From Cellulomonas chengniuliangii (GTDB taxonomy: Bacteria; Actinomycetota; Actinomycetes; Actinomycetales; Cellulomonadaceae), in NCBI RefSeq assembly GCF_024508335.1, contig NZ_CP101988.1, forward strand, positions 1,922,001 to 1,986,000: a stretch of DNA of 64,000 nucleotides. Direction: 5' to 3'. Positions 8,201-16,886 of this stretch are shown here, in pieces; positions within the stretch are counted from its first letter, which is position 1; every line of letters starts with the position of its first letter. Made by a program: the position numbers and the translations under genes. The notes under the pieces are model-generated. The model was not told the origin of the DNA. It searched no databases and saw nothing but the letters and a program-made list of their open reading frames with translations.

Positions 8201-9909
8201 GCACCACCACTCCGTCCCGCGGAGCGCGGGCGGCGTCCGGGACCGCCGACTATCTCGACCAGCGGACCGGCATCGGCACGGCGGTCAAGGGCTTCGCGCG
8301 CAAGATCTTCCCCGACCACTGGTCGTTCCTGCTCGGTGAGATCGCGCTCTACAGCTTCGTCGTGCTGCTGATCTCCGGCGTTTTCCTCACGATGTTCTTC
8401 GTGCCGAGCATGGGCGAGACGCATTACGAGGGCCCCTGGGCCGCCATGGACGGCGTCGAGATGTCCCAGGCGTTCGCCTCGACGCTGCGGTTGTCCTTCG
8501 AGGTCCGCGGCGGGCTGCTCATGCGGCAGATCCACCACTGGGCGGCGCTGCTGTTCATGGCCTCGATCGTCACGCACATGATGCGCGTGTTCTTCACCGG
8601 CGCGTTCCGCAAGCCGCGTGAGGTCAACTGGCTCGTCGGCTTCGTGCTGCTGATCCTGGGCCTGGCCGCCGGGTTCTCCGGCTACTCGCTGCCGGATGAC
8701 GTGCTCTCGGGCAACGGCCTGCGCATCACCGACGGCGTGGTCAAGGCCATCCCGATCATCGGCAGCTACATGTCGTTCTTCCTGTTCGGGGGCGAGTTCC
8801 CGGGGACCGACATCATCCCGCGCCTCTTCACGGTGCACATCCTGCTCGTGCCAGGGCTGATCCTCGCCCTCATCGGGCTGCACCTGCTGTTCGTCGTGCT
8901 GCACAAGCACACGCAGTACCCCGGCCCGGGCCGCACCGACAAGAACGTCGTCGGCTACCCGCTGTTCCCGGTGTACACCGCGAAGGCTGGCGGCTTCTTC
9001 TTCGTCGTGTTCGGCGTGATCGCGCTCATGGCGGCCACGATGACGATCAACCCGGTCTGGAACTACGGCCCTTACGACCCGTCACCGGTGTCCGCGGGAG
9101 CCCAGCCGGACTGGTACATGCTGTTCCTCGAGGGCGCCCTGCGCCTGATGCCGGGACAGACCGAGTACGTGATCGGCGGGTACACGCTCTCGCTCAACGT
9201 CCTCATCCCCGCGATGGTGGTCCCCGGCATCCTCTTCACGGCGATCGCGGCCTACCCCTTCATCGAGGCAGCGGTCACCAAGGACAAGCGCGAGCACCAC
9301 GTGCTCGACCGCCCGCGCAACGCGCCGTTCCGCACCGCATTCGGCGTGTCGTTCCTGACCGCGTTCGTGGTGCTGGTGCTCGCCGGCTCGAACGACCTCA
9401 TCGCGACGCAGTTCCGGATGTCGATCAACGACATCACCTGGGCGTTCCGGGTGCTGCTCTTCGTCGGACCGGCATTCGCCTTCTGGGTGACCAAGCGGAT
9501 CTGCCTGAGCTTGCAGCGCAAGGACCGCGAGCTGGTGCTGCACGGCCACGAGACCGGGCGCATCGTGCGCTTCGCGCACGGGGAGTACATCGAGGTGCAC
9601 AAGCCCCTCGACGAGTACGAGCAGTGGCTGCTGGTCAGCTACGACTCTCCGCGCCCACTCGAGATCGAGCCGGCCGAGGACTCGCGCGGCGTCCGCCGCA
9701 AGGGCTACCGCAAGGACCTGCTCAAGCAGCGCGTGTCGCGGATCTTCTTCGAGGACCGCGTTGAGCCGGTCACCCCGGCCGAGCTCGCGGCGGCGCACTC
9801 GCACGGCGAGCACGACACGCTGGCCCCGGCGCCAGATCACGACCAGATCACCTCCGAGGTCGGCTCCAGTCCGGCCTCTGAGACGGACACGGAGACGCGG
9901 AATCGCTGA
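8197..9909 (+). CDS. qcrB: Cytochrome b subunit of the bc1 complex
   Basis: 570 aa, longer than mitochondrial cytochrome b because of a C-terminal cytoplasmic extension typical of actinobacteria. Multiple membrane helices carry the b-heme histidines (HHWAALLFMASIVTHMM; FTVHILLVPGLILALIGLH). The quinol site sequence appears here as DPSP in YGPYDPSPVSAGAQPDW. Its GTG start overlaps the qcrA stop, and a hairpin terminator follows. QcrB is the target of several antimycobacterial drugs, such as telacebec. Confidence 0.95.
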   Translation: MSTTTPSRGARAASGTADYLDQRTGIGTAVKGFARKIFPDHWSFLLGEIALYSFVVLLISGVFLTMFFVPSMGETHYEGPWAAMDGVEMSQAFASTLRLSFEVRGGLLMRQIHHWAALLFMASIVTHMMRVFFTGAFRKPREVNWLVGFVLLILGLAAGFSGYSLPDDVLSGNGLRITDGVVKAIPIIGSYMSFFLFGGEFPGTDIIPRLFTVHILLVPGLILALIGLHLLFVVLHKHTQYPGPGRTDKNVVGYPLFPVYTAKAGGFFFVVFGVIALMAATMTINPVWNYGPYDPSPVSAGAQPDWYMLFLEGALRLMPGQTEYVIGGYTLSLNVLIPAMVVPGILFTAIAAYPFIEAAVTKDKREHHVLDRPRNAPFRTAFGVSFLTAFVVLVLAGSNDLIATQFRMSINDITWAFRVLLFVGPAFAFWVTKRICLSLQRKDRELVLHGHETGRIVRFAHGEYIEVHKPLDEYEQWLLVSYDSPRPLEIEPAEDSRGVRRKGYRKDLLKQRVSRIFFEDRVEPVTPAELAAAHSHGEHDTLAPAPDHDQITSEVGSSPASETDTETRNR

Positions 9910-9931
9910 TCCTGGTCCACAGTTGTCCTGT

Positions 9932-9964
9932 CCGGGCGGCGCTCCCTCTGGGTGCGCCGCCCGG
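9932..9964 (+). terminator. Terminator of the ctaE-qcrCAB operon
   Basis: 11-bp perfect stem, CCGGGCGGCGC (9932-9942) with GCGCCGCCCGG (9954-9964), 23 bases after the qcrB stop. Confidence 0.65.
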
Positions 9965-10032
9965 CGCATATGACGGACCACCCCGACGTCTCGCGGCGAA
10001 CGCCGCGACCTGAGGTAGGAGAGGCATCACGC

Positions 10033-10659
10033 ATGGCTGACTACACCCTTCCCGATCTGCCCTACGACTACGCGGATCTCGAGCCGCACATCTCCGGGCG
10101 CATCATGGAGCTGCACCACGACAAGCACCACGCCGCGTACGTGGCGGGGGCGAACACGGCGCTCGAGAAGCTGGCCGAGGCCCGCGAGTCCGGCGACCTC
10201 TCGTCGGTGAACCTGCACGAGAAGAACCTCGCCTTCAACCTGGGCGGGCACGTCAACCACTCCGCCTTCTGGTTGAACCTCTCCCCGAACGGCGGCGACC
10301 GCCCCACCGGCGACCTGGCCGCGGCGATCGACGAGTTCTTCGGCTCGTTCGACGCGTTCCAGAAGCACTTCGCGGCGAACGCCGCGGGCATCCAGGGCTC
10401 CGGCTGGTCGATCCTCGCGTGGGACTCGATCGGCGAGCGGCTGATCATCGTGCAGCTGTACGACCAGCAGAGCAACATCGCCCTCGGCCTCGTGCCGATC
10501 GTGCTGCTGGACATGTGGGAGCACGCGTTCTACCTCGACTACGTCAACGTCAAGGCCGACTACATCAAGGCGTGGTGGAACATCGTCAACTGGGAGGACG
10601 CCGCGGCTCGCTTCGAGCGCGCGCGCACCCAGACGGCCGGGCTGATCGTCCCGCGCTGA
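10033..10659 (+). CDS. sodA: Superoxide dismutase, Mn/Fe family
   Basis: 208 aa, normal length for a cytoplasmic Mn/Fe superoxide dismutase, which converts superoxide to H2O2 and O2. Metal ligands are visible: first His in [11 protein letters not shown], second in HVNHSAFW, and Asp/His in [24 protein letters not shown], with Gln following Gly-Ile, is typical of Mn-using enzymes. The GTAGGAGAG ribosome-binding site lies about 10 bases before ATG 10033. There is no signal peptide. It stands alone between two terminators and follows the respiratory operon, a plausible location for an oxidative-stress gene. Confidence 0.96.
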   Translation: MADYTLPDLPYDYADLEPHISGRIMELHHDKHHAAYVAGANTALEKLAEARESGDLSSVNLHEKNLAFNLGGHVNHSAFWLNLSPNGGDRPTGDLAAAIDEFFGSFDAFQKHFAANAAGIQGSGWSILAWDSIGERLIIVQLYDQQSNIALGLVPIVLLDMWEHAFYLDYVNVKADYIKAWWNIVNWEDAAARFERARTQTAGLIVPR

Positions 10660-10673
10660 CCTGCTCGCGCCAC

Positions 10674-10713
10674 GACGGGCGCCGGGGGCCATCGATGGCC
10701 GCCGGCGCCCGTC
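10674..10713. terminator. Bidirectional terminator between sodA and the LuxR-type regulator
   Basis: Long GC-rich inverted repeat: GACGGGCGCCGG at the left pairs with CCGGCGCCCGTC at the right, with an inner GGCCATCGATGGCC palindrome. Confidence 0.75.
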
Positions 10714-10734
10714 GCCGTCTCCAGGGGCGCCGCC

Positions 10735-13413
10735 CTAGTGCAGGTGCTGCGCGAGCTCGGCCCTGCTGTGCAGCCCCAGCTTGGCGAAGACGCGCGCGAG
10801 GTGGCTGTCGACGGTGCGCACCGACAGGAACAGCCGCTCCGCGATGACCTTGCTGGTCAGGCCCGCGGCGGCGAGGGCCGCGATCTCACGCTCCCGGCGG
10901 GTCAGGTCGACCCGCTGGCTCATGGTCGGGAGCCACAGGCCCACCGTGCCGAGCGCGGCGCCACGGGCCTGCGCCAGGGCGTCGTCTCCCGAGGCCAACG
11001 CCTCAGCGTGGTCGAGGACGGCCCGCGCGCGAATGCTCCCGATGGCGGTGGTCAGCTCGCGCAGCCGGACGAGCGCGCGATCGGTGAGCGCGGCGTCCGC
11101 CGCCCCGCCCGCGCCGGCGAGCGCCCCCCGCTGGCTGCGGGCGCGGATCGCCCGATGCAACGCCTCGGCCTCGATCCGCCGCATCCCCCGCCCCGCGGCC
11201 CAGGAGGCCGTGGTCATGGCGAGCTGCTCCAGGTCGTCGGCGTGCGACCACGCGGCGGTGTCGAGCAGGACCAGCCGGATCTCCCCCTGCATCGAGCGCG
11301 CGCGGCGCATCGGTGTGCGGCGCAGCCGGTCGATGAGGTCACGGGCTGCGGCCGCGTCGCCGACCGCCGCGCAGGCCAGCGCCTCGTAGGCCAGCGTGAG
11401 CCCAGTCAGGCTGCCGTCGTCGCGCAGCGGCGCGCGAGAGTTCGCCACGCGCAGCTCGCTCCGGGCGACGGACCAGCGCCCGTCGGCCGCCGCGACCATC
11501 CCCTCCGCCAGGTGGTCCAGGCAGCGGTCCATGCGCTGGAGGCCCGACGCGGCCGCCTGGACCTGGGCCAGCAGCACCCGCGCGCTCGCCAGGTCCCCTG
11601 CCCACACGCTCTGCAGCAGCCGCCAGCCGAGCAGCTCGGCCCGTGCCCAGGGGTACTCGCGGGCGGCGGCGTCCACGATCCTCGAGTACCGGGCGTCGAT
11701 CGAGCGGGCGACCTCGAACTCCCCGGCCTGGCCCAGGCCGAGCATCACCGGGGTGACGAGGGGGTACCTGTCGACGTCGCCGCTCGGGCCGTCGAGCAGC
11801 ATGTCGGTCGCTGCTCCGAGGTGCTCCGGGAACCGCCCGCCATAGCCGAGCATCACCAGCCGCTCGGCGGCCAGGGCCTTGCGCTCGGCCACCACCGCCG
11901 GCGCCTGCTCCCGGCCCGCCAGGTCCGCGTCGGCGGCGTCGATGGCCGCCACCGCCGCGTCCACCGAGTCGGCGCTGACCAGCTCGAGGTTCGCGATGCG
12001 GCGCGCCAGGTCGACCCGGTACTCCGCCCACTCGGCGTCGTCCACGCTCGCGCGCGCCAGCTCCAGCAGCGCGGCCTCGAGGTCGAGGCGGGCGAGGTCG
12101 GCCACCCCCTGGAACGCGTAGCCGCTCGACCGGGAGCGCAGCAGGCGGACACGGGTCAGCGGATCCGTGTGGGGGGCGGCGAGATCGAGCCCGGCGGAGG
12201 TCAGCCGGACGGTCGACTCGTGGTCGCCGCGGTACTCGGAGACCTCGGCGGCGGTCCGGAGACGGTCCACCGACACCGGGCTCCCGCACTCGAGCGACCA
12301 GGTGACCCACTGGATGAGCCCCTCCCCCGCCTGCTCCGGGTCGTGGGACGTGCGCCCGAGCGCCGTGAAGTGGGATTGGCGCTGTGCCCACGGGATCAGC
12401 TCGCGCACCGCCGCGGCGGCCAGCGGCGCCGTCCAGCGCACCGTCGGGACCATGCGGGAGCCTCCCGCGGTCTCCGACTCCGGCACGAGCTCCAGGATCC
12501 CGTCGAGCAGGAGGCCCGCCACCGGCTCTCCGAGTCCGAGCTCATCGAGGGCGTCGAGCCCGACCGTCCCGGCGAGCGCTGCGACCTCGAGGAGACGGCG
12601 CGTGGTGCGGTCCAGCCGGTCCATGCTGCCGTGCGTGATGTCCAGCAGGCGTGGTCCGGGGCGGGCGCTCCCGATCCACTGCCAGGCGCCGGCCGAGCGG
12701 GTCATGCGGCCCGAGGCGACCTCGTGCGCCACCAGCTCGTGCACCAGGTACACCGCGCCGCGGGTGAGCTGCCATGCCCGCATGGCCAGGTCCGCCGAGA
12801 CCGGGCCACCGAGCTCCTGCCCGAGGAAGTCGGCCAGCTCGGTGCGGTCGAACGGCTGCACGTCCACGCGCTCGACACAGCCGTCCTTCCAGAGCTCCCG
12901 CCAGGGCGAGAGCCTGGCGGTGGAGGGCCGCGCCGTGCTGACCAGCACGATCGCCCGTCGGCGTGCCAGTGACCCGAGCAGCGCGGCCGTCGCCTGGTCG
13001 AGGAGGTGCAGGTCCTCCACCCGCACCACGGGAGCGGGCTCGCCGGACGCCCCACGGGTGGCGAGCGCGTCGGCAATCTCACGGGCCGCCTGGTCCGACG
13101 CTCGTGCCAGGTCGACCCCGGCCAGCGCCCCGCGGGGGGCCAGCGACACCTCGCCGGGCGCGGGCGAGCCCTGCACCACGAACGCGTCCCGGGAGCCGTC
13201 GGCCGCCAGCGCCTGCGTGACGGCGGTCCGCGCGAGGAACGTCGTGCCCACGCCCGGGGCCCCGACCAGGAGCACGCTCTGCCCCCGCCGCACCGTGCCG
13301 GCAACCTGCTCGAGCAGCTCCGTCCGCACCGCTCTCGACTCGGCCGAGGGCATCGCGCGCTGGGTCGGGACGAAGGACGGGAGGGAGGGCGGCGGCAGGG
13401 CGCCGTGGATCAT
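10735..13413 (-). CDS. Large ATP-binding LuxR-type (LAL-like) transcriptional regulator, degenerate P-loop
   Basis: 892 aa with the layout of LAL/MalT-type regulators: N-terminal AAA/STAND-like ATPase (about 30-200), a long helical repeat region, and a C-terminal LuxR helix-turn-helix (about 828-890, LTRREREIAALAAAGLTSKVIAERLFLSVRTVDSH in two halves). The P-loop reads GAPGVGTT: the canonical lysine is threonine, so ATP binding may be weak or lost. The Walker B region (VVRVEDLHLLD) is kept. GAGGAG sits about 9 bases before ATG 13413. It is divergent from the contractile-injection operon. A large LuxR-type gene also borders Streptomyces CIS loci as I recall them, so control of the injection system is the likely role. 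Possible sites are the two copies of GTAGCGATTACCGA. Confidence 0.85.
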   Translation of the reverse strand: MIHGALPPPSLPSFVPTQRAMPSAESRAVRTELLEQVAGTVRRGQSVLLVGAPGVGTTFLARTAVTQALAADGSRDAFVVQGSPAPGEVSLAPRGALAGVDLARASDQAAREIADALATRGASGEPAPVVRVEDLHLLDQATAALLGSLARRRAIVLVSTARPSTARLSPWRELWKDGCVERVDVQPFDRTELADFLGQELGGPVSADLAMRAWQLTRGAVYLVHELVAHEVASGRMTRSAGAWQWIGSARPGPRLLDITHGSMDRLDRTTRRLLEVAALAGTVGLDALDELGLGEPVAGLLLDGILELVPESETAGGSRMVPTVRWTAPLAAAAVRELIPWAQRQSHFTALGRTSHDPEQAGEGLIQWVTWSLECGSPVSVDRLRTAAEVSEYRGDHESTVRLTSAGLDLAAPHTDPLTRVRLLRSRSSGYAFQGVADLARLDLEAALLELARASVDDAEWAEYRVDLARRIANLELVSADSVDAAVAAIDAADADLAGREQAPAVVAERKALAAERLVMLGYGGRFPEHLGAATDMLLDGPSGDVDRYPLVTPVMLGLGQAGEFEVARSIDARYSRIVDAAAREYPWARAELLGWRLLQSVWAGDLASARVLLAQVQAAASGLQRMDRCLDHLAEGMVAAADGRWSVARSELRVANSRAPLRDDGSLTGLTLAYEALACAAVGDAAAARDLIDRLRRTPMRRARSMQGEIRLVLLDTAAWSHADDLEQLAMTTASWAAGRGMRRIEAEALHRAIRARSQRGALAGAGGAADAALTDRALVRLRELTTAIGSIRARAVLDHAEALASGDDALAQARGAALGTVGLWLPTMSQRVDLTRREREIAALAAAGLTSKVIAERLFLSVRTVDSHLARVFAKLGLHSRAELAQHLH

Positions 13414-13516
13414 CGCTGTGCTCCTCGAGACGGTGTGATGCGGATCCTGCCCCGTCGGAAGCATCGCCGATCGAGGGCTGCGACTTGGGTCCATTGCGCG
13501 CGTGTCGCTGATCTGC

Positions 13517-13559
13517 GTAGCGATTACCGATGTGGCGCCACTCCCCTGGTCCTTAACGT
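13517..13559 (+). promoter_or_regulatory. CIS operon 1 promoter with shared activator element
   Basis: GTAGCGATTACCGA at 13517-13530, exactly 23 bases, then TAACGT (-10, TAnnnT) at 13554-13559. A -35 hexamer would be 13531-13536, directly against the element, whose centre would fall near -42 from the expected start. The element contains the inverted repeat GTA-N5-TAC. The same 14-mer and spacing occur at 37060-37018 on the minus strand before the second CIS operon. Confidence 0.7.
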
Positions 13560-13635
13560 CGGTGATCGATCCATGAGTCCCCCTGCCCGACGCCACACGC
13601 GACCGTGCAGACCACCCGATCGTGAGGGAGTGTCC

Positions 13636-15204
13636 GTGCCCACCTACACCGCACCTGGCGTGTACGTCGAGGAGGTGCCCTCGTCGCAGAAGGTGCTGGC
13701 CTCGGCGCCCACCGCCGTCGCCGCCTTCGTCGGCTTCACCGAGCGCGCCCCGGGTGACGACCCGAACGACCCGCAAGGGCTGGCGCCGCGCCTGGTGACG
13801 AGCTGGACGCAGTACGAGAACCTGTACGGCGGATTCGTCGACGGGGCGGTGCTGCCGTTGTCGGTGTACGGCTTCTTCCTCAACGGCGGCTCGATGGCGT
13901 ACATCGTCCGGGTCCCGAACGCGGACCCCGCGGGCGAGCCGGCCCGCCGCGCGCTGCCCGCCGCGGACCGCGCGCTGGGCCTGCCGGTCGCCGTGGAGAG
14001 TGTCGAGCCCGACGCCGACCTCACTGTCATCGTGGAGTCCGTGGACGGCGGAGCCGACGCCGAGGGCCCCTCCGCCTTCACGATCTCGATCGTGCAGGGC
14101 GATGAGACCGTCGAGTCCTACCCCGAGCTGACGCTTGGCGGCCCCCGGGACGCCGCGACGGTGATCAACGCGACCTCTACCCGCGTCAAGGTGAGCGTCC
14201 AGCTGGACGCGGCTGTCGACCTGCAGAGCCAGCTCGAGCTCCTCAAGCCCGGCGCCTACGCGCTCGAGAAGGCGGCGCCGGTCCCGGTGCCTGTCTCGGG
14301 TCGCAAGTTCGCCGGCTCAGAGTCGGCGCGCACCGGCATCAACGGCCTCGCAGTCGCGGACGACGTGACCATGGTCATCGTCCCGGACCTCATCACCGCG
14401 GCCACCCGGGCCGACGGCACGATCGACCTGAGCCTGTGGAAGGCCGTGCAGACGGCCCTGATCGCGCACTGCGAGCAGCACCCCAACCGGATGGCCATCC
14501 TCGACGCGCCTCCCGGGATGGGCCCCCAGCAGATCAAGGAGTGGCGCTCCGAGGAGGCGATGTACGACTCCCAGTTCGCCACGCTGTACTACCCGTGGAT
14601 CAAGGTCGAGAACCCGGCGGCGACGAGCGGCGACGCCGAGGTGCTGATCCCGCCGTCGGGCCACGTCGCCGGCGTGTGGGCCCGCACCGACGACACGCGC
14701 GGCGTGTGGAAGGCCCCGGCCAACGACACGATCCGCGGCGTTCTCGACGTCGAGCGCTCGATCACGCAGAACGAGCAGGCGCTGCTCAACCCCGTCGGCA
14801 TCAACTGCATCCGGCCGTTCGGCACACGGGGCATCCGCATCTGGGGAGCGCGGACCCTCACCTCCGACACCGACTGGTCGTACATCAACGTGCGACGCCT
14901 GTTCAACATGGTCGAGTCGACCATCATGGAGGGCACCCAGTGGGCGGTCTTCGAGCCGAACGACGTCAAGCTCTGGGAGGGCATCAACCGCACCCTCAGC
15001 GGCTACCTGCACGGCCTGTGGCAGGCGGGCGCGCTGTTCGGGTCGAGCGCCAATGAGGCGTACTACGTCAAGTGCGACGCGTCGATCAACACCCCCGAGT
15101 CCATCGCCGCGGGCAAGCTCGTGGTCGAGGTGGGGCTGGCGCCGGTCAAGCCGGCCGAGTTCGTCGTCTTCCGGATCAGCCAGAACAAGCAGTCGGCCAA
15201 CTGA
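13636..15204 (+). CDS. Contractile injection system sheath protein
   Basis: 522 aa, phage tail-sheath family. It forms the outer contractile cylinder, whose collapse drives the inner tube forward. The N-terminus PTYTAPGVYVEEVPS is the classic sheath start, and the C-terminal half contains DWSYINVRRLFNMVESTI, FEPND and LVVEVGLAPVKPAEFVVF, the conserved core and the strands that interlock neighbouring subunits. A variable insertion of about 150 residues sits in the middle. The GTG at 13636 follows GAGGGAG. An in-frame ATG at 13573 would add 21 residues unlike the family. First gene of a 12-gene operon, followed by a hairpin before the tube gene. Confidence 0.96.
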   Translation: MPTYTAPGVYVEEVPSSQKVLASAPTAVAAFVGFTERAPGDDPNDPQGLAPRLVTSWTQYENLYGGFVDGAVLPLSVYGFFLNGGSMAYIVRVPNADPAGEPARRALPAADRALGLPVAVESVEPDADLTVIVESVDGGADAEGPSAFTISIVQGDETVESYPELTLGGPRDAATVINATSTRVKVSVQLDAAVDLQSQLELLKPGAYALEKAAPVPVPVSGRKFAGSESARTGINGLAVADDVTMVIVPDLITAATRADGTIDLSLWKAVQTALIAHCEQHPNRMAILDAPPGMGPQQIKEWRSEEAMYDSQFATLYYPWIKVENPAATSGDAEVLIPPSGHVAGVWARTDDTRGVWKAPANDTIRGVLDVERSITQNEQALLNPVGINCIRPFGTRGIRIWGARTLTSDTDWSYINVRRLFNMVESTIMEGTQWAVFEPNDVKLWEGINRTLSGYLHGLWQAGALFGSSANEAYYVKCDASINTPESIAAGKLVVEVGLAPVKPAEFVVFRISQNKQSAN

Positions 15205-15212
15205 CCGACGCC

Positions 15213-15240
15213 CCGCGGGCCCGGACCACCGGGCCCGCGG
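15213..15240 (+). terminator. Intercistronic hairpin between sheath and tube genes
   Basis: Perfect 12-bp stem, CCGCGGGCCCGG (15213-15224) and CCGGGCCCGCGG (15229-15240), with an ACCA loop and no T-tract. It lies within the operon, so it may be a partial terminator or an mRNA-stabilising element rather than a full stop. Confidence 0.6.
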
Positions 15241-15266
15241 CCCCCATCTCAACCTGAGGAGCACCA

Positions 15267-15746
15267 GTGGTCGACGGACTGTTCACCAATGACCCCATCG
15301 TGGCGCAGAACTTCTTCCTGGAGATCGACGGCGAGGTCATCTCAACCCTCATCAGCGTCTCCGGGCTGGACATCGAGGTGAGCGTGAGCCGCTCCAAGCA
15401 GTCCGGCTCGGGCGGCGTGCTGCAGGAGGTCAAGGGCCTCGGCAGCGCCACCCAGACCTCCGACCTGCAGCTGTCGCGCGTCGCGCCGCTCGACTCGACG
15501 TCGGACAAGCTGTGGAACTGGTTCAACGAGATCCGCGGCACCGGGCTGGTCGCCACGGACCGCGCCGGGCAGCGCAAGAACGGCTCGATCGTGCTGTACG
15601 ACACGGCGCGCAACGAGGTCGCCCGCTTCAACTTCTTCAACTCGTGGCCGAGCAAGATCTCCACCGACCAGCTGAGCGTCGAGAGCACCGACGTCGTCAA
15701 GGAGAGCATCACGCTCGTCATCGAACGGCTCGAGCGCGTCAAGTGA
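15267..15746 (+). CDS. Contractile injection system inner tube protein
   Basis: 159 aa, T4 gp19/Hcp-like tail tube family. The opening DPIVAQNFFLEIDGEVISTLISVSGLDIEV is typical of eCIS tube proteins, and the C-terminal LSVESTDVVKESITLVIERLERV matches the conserved last strands. Stacked hexameric rings make the hollow inner tube that carries cargo and the spike. The GTG at 15267 follows a TGAGGAG ribosome-binding site. Separated from the sheath gene by 62 bases holding a hairpin, which may set sheath:tube ratios. Confidence 0.93.
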   Translation: MVDGLFTNDPIVAQNFFLEIDGEVISTLISVSGLDIEVSVSRSKQSGSGGVLQEVKGLGSATQTSDLQLSRVAPLDSTSDKLWNWFNEIRGTGLVATDRAGQRKNGSIVLYDTARNEVARFNFFNSWPSKISTDQLSVESTDVVKESITLVIERLERVK

Positions 15747-15748
15747 CC

Positions 15749-16249
15749 ATGCAGACGAAGTACGACTTCACGCTCCCCCGCGGGTACGTCGACGCGCACG
15801 GGACGGTGCACCGCACCGGCACCATGCGGCTGGCCACCGCGCGGGACGAGCTGGAGCCGTTGCGCGACCCGATGATCGACGGCCCGGACGACCCGCGGCT
15901 GACGGTGGTGGTGCTGGCGCGCGTGGTCGAGCGGCTCGGCACGATGGAGCTGGTCACGGCCCGTGACATCGAAGGGCTGTTCGCGGTCGACCTGGCATTC
16001 CTGCAGGACTTCTACGGCGTCATCAACTTCGGCTCCCAGGCGGAGTACGAGGAGCTGATGGCGGCGCAGAGCGCCAGCTCGGGCCCGGTCACGGCGGCCC
16101 CGGCCCTCAACGCCCCGGCCGCCGCCGAGGAGCCGTCGCCGGCGGCGCCCTCGGCCGACGACCCGGCTTCGGGCCGGGTCAGCTCCGACGTCGCCTACGT
16201 CCGCCCTGGGCGTTCGGCGATCGAGGAGATCCCGACAGACGGCCGGTGA
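15749..16249 (+). CDS. CIS tail-assembly-like protein
   Basis: 166 aa. The first ~100 residues are conserved-looking (TLPRGYVDAHGTVHRTGTMR, then DELEPLRDP and LTVVVLARVVERLG) and match proteins found between tube 1 and tube 2 in eCIS loci, usually called phage tail assembly or T4-like tail proteins. The last 60 residues are an Ala/Pro-rich tail. A chaperone-like role in tube assembly is inferred from position. Two starts are possible: GTG 15743, which overlaps the tube stop as GTGA, and ATG 15749. ATG is used here, and only two residues differ. Confidence 0.75.
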   Translation: MQTKYDFTLPRGYVDAHGTVHRTGTMRLATARDELEPLRDPMIDGPDDPRLTVVVLARVVERLGTMELVTARDIEGLFAVDLAFLQDFYGVINFGSQAEYEELMAAQSASSGPVTAAPALNAPAAAEEPSPAAPSADDPASGRVSSDVAYVRPGRSAIEEIPTDGR

Positions 16250-16252
16250 CAC

Positions 16253-16432
16253 ATGCTGCGCTACCCGTCTGAGGCCCTGTGGCAGGAGATCGCCTATCTG
16301 GCGTACCACCTGCACTGGCCTCTCGGTGACCTGCTCGACCTCGAGCACCTCGACAGGGTCCGGATGGTCCGGGCCGTGTCATCTCTGAACGAACGAGCGT
16401 GGGAGGCGGTGCGCGACCATGCCGGCAGCTGA
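16253..16432 (+). CDS. 59-aa CIS-associated small protein (DUF6760-like)
   Basis: Small gene of 59 codons plus stop. The product begins MLRYPSEALWQEIAYLAYH, followed by LHWPLGDLLDLEH and a helical end containing SLNERAW. This matches the pattern of the tiny all-helical protein (YP-x-EALYEEVAFLAYHFHW type) encoded before the second tube gene in many eCIS clusters. The function is unknown. It starts 3 bases after the previous stop and overlaps the next gene by 14 bases (16419-16432), so translation is coupled. The short conserved reading and fixed position make it real despite its length. Confidence 0.85.
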   Translation: MLRYPSEALWQEIAYLAYHLHWPLGDLLDLEHLDRVRMVRAVSSLNERAWEAVRDHAGS

Positions 16433-16886
16433 GGCGTTGGGGGGCGAGCCGAGCAGCAGCGCCCTCTTCCTCTTCGAGGTGGACGGCGTCGAGATCGGCA
16501 CGTTCCGCAAGCTGCGAGGCCTCGAGCTGAGCGTGGGCGTCGAGGAGTACGTCGAGGGCGGCCAGAACGGGTACGCCCACAAGCTGCCGGGCGTGCTGCG
16601 CTGGCCGAACCTCGTGTTCGAGCGTGGGCTCATCGAGTCGGACGCGCTCTTCACCTGGGTGGCGAACTCCGCGGGCGAGAACTTCGCCGCGCGGGGCAAC
16701 AAGCTGACCCGGAGCACGGGCGCGGTGACGGCGATCAGCTACACCGGCGAGCGGCTGCGCGCCTGGGAGCTCCAGGGCGTGTTCGCTGTGCGCTGGGAGG
16801 GGCCGGCCTTCGACGTGGACCGCGAGGACCAGCTCGTCGAGCGCCTCGAGGTCGCGCACAACGGCTTCCGGGCGAAGACGTCATGA
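16419..16886 (+). CDS. Second CIS tube protein (tube initiator type)
   Basis: 155 aa, a second member of the tail tube family. Markers: SSALFLFEVDGVEIGTFRKLRGLELSVGVEEYVEGG and LPGVLRWPNLVFERGLIESDALFTW. In eCIS and phage tails this paralogue caps the baseplate hub and starts tube polymerisation. It is more acidic and has a different middle loop (GGQNGYAHKLPG) from the main tube protein. It overlaps the 59-aa gene upstream by 14 bases and the following gene by ATGA. Confidence 0.92.
   Translation: MPAAEALGGEPSSSALFLFEVDGVEIGTFRKLRGLELSVGVEEYVEGGQNGYAHKLPGVLRWPNLVFERGLIESDALFTWVANSAGENFAARGNKLTRSTGAVTAISYTGERLRAWELQGVFAVRWEGPAFDVDREDQLVERLEVAHNGFRAKTS

Noticed and set aside
13483-13490. ACTTGGGT octamer shared by the two CIS promoter regions as an independent site
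   Set aside because: Its distance to the 14-mer differs (27 bases upstream in one, overlapping in the other), so it may be chance; mentioned only as an extra within the promoter finding.
13573-13635. In-frame ATG upstream of the sheath gene that would add 21 residues
   Set aside because: The GTG at 13636 has a strong GAGGGAG ribosome-binding site and gives the canonical sheath N-terminus; the added residues are Arg/Pro-rich and unlike the family.
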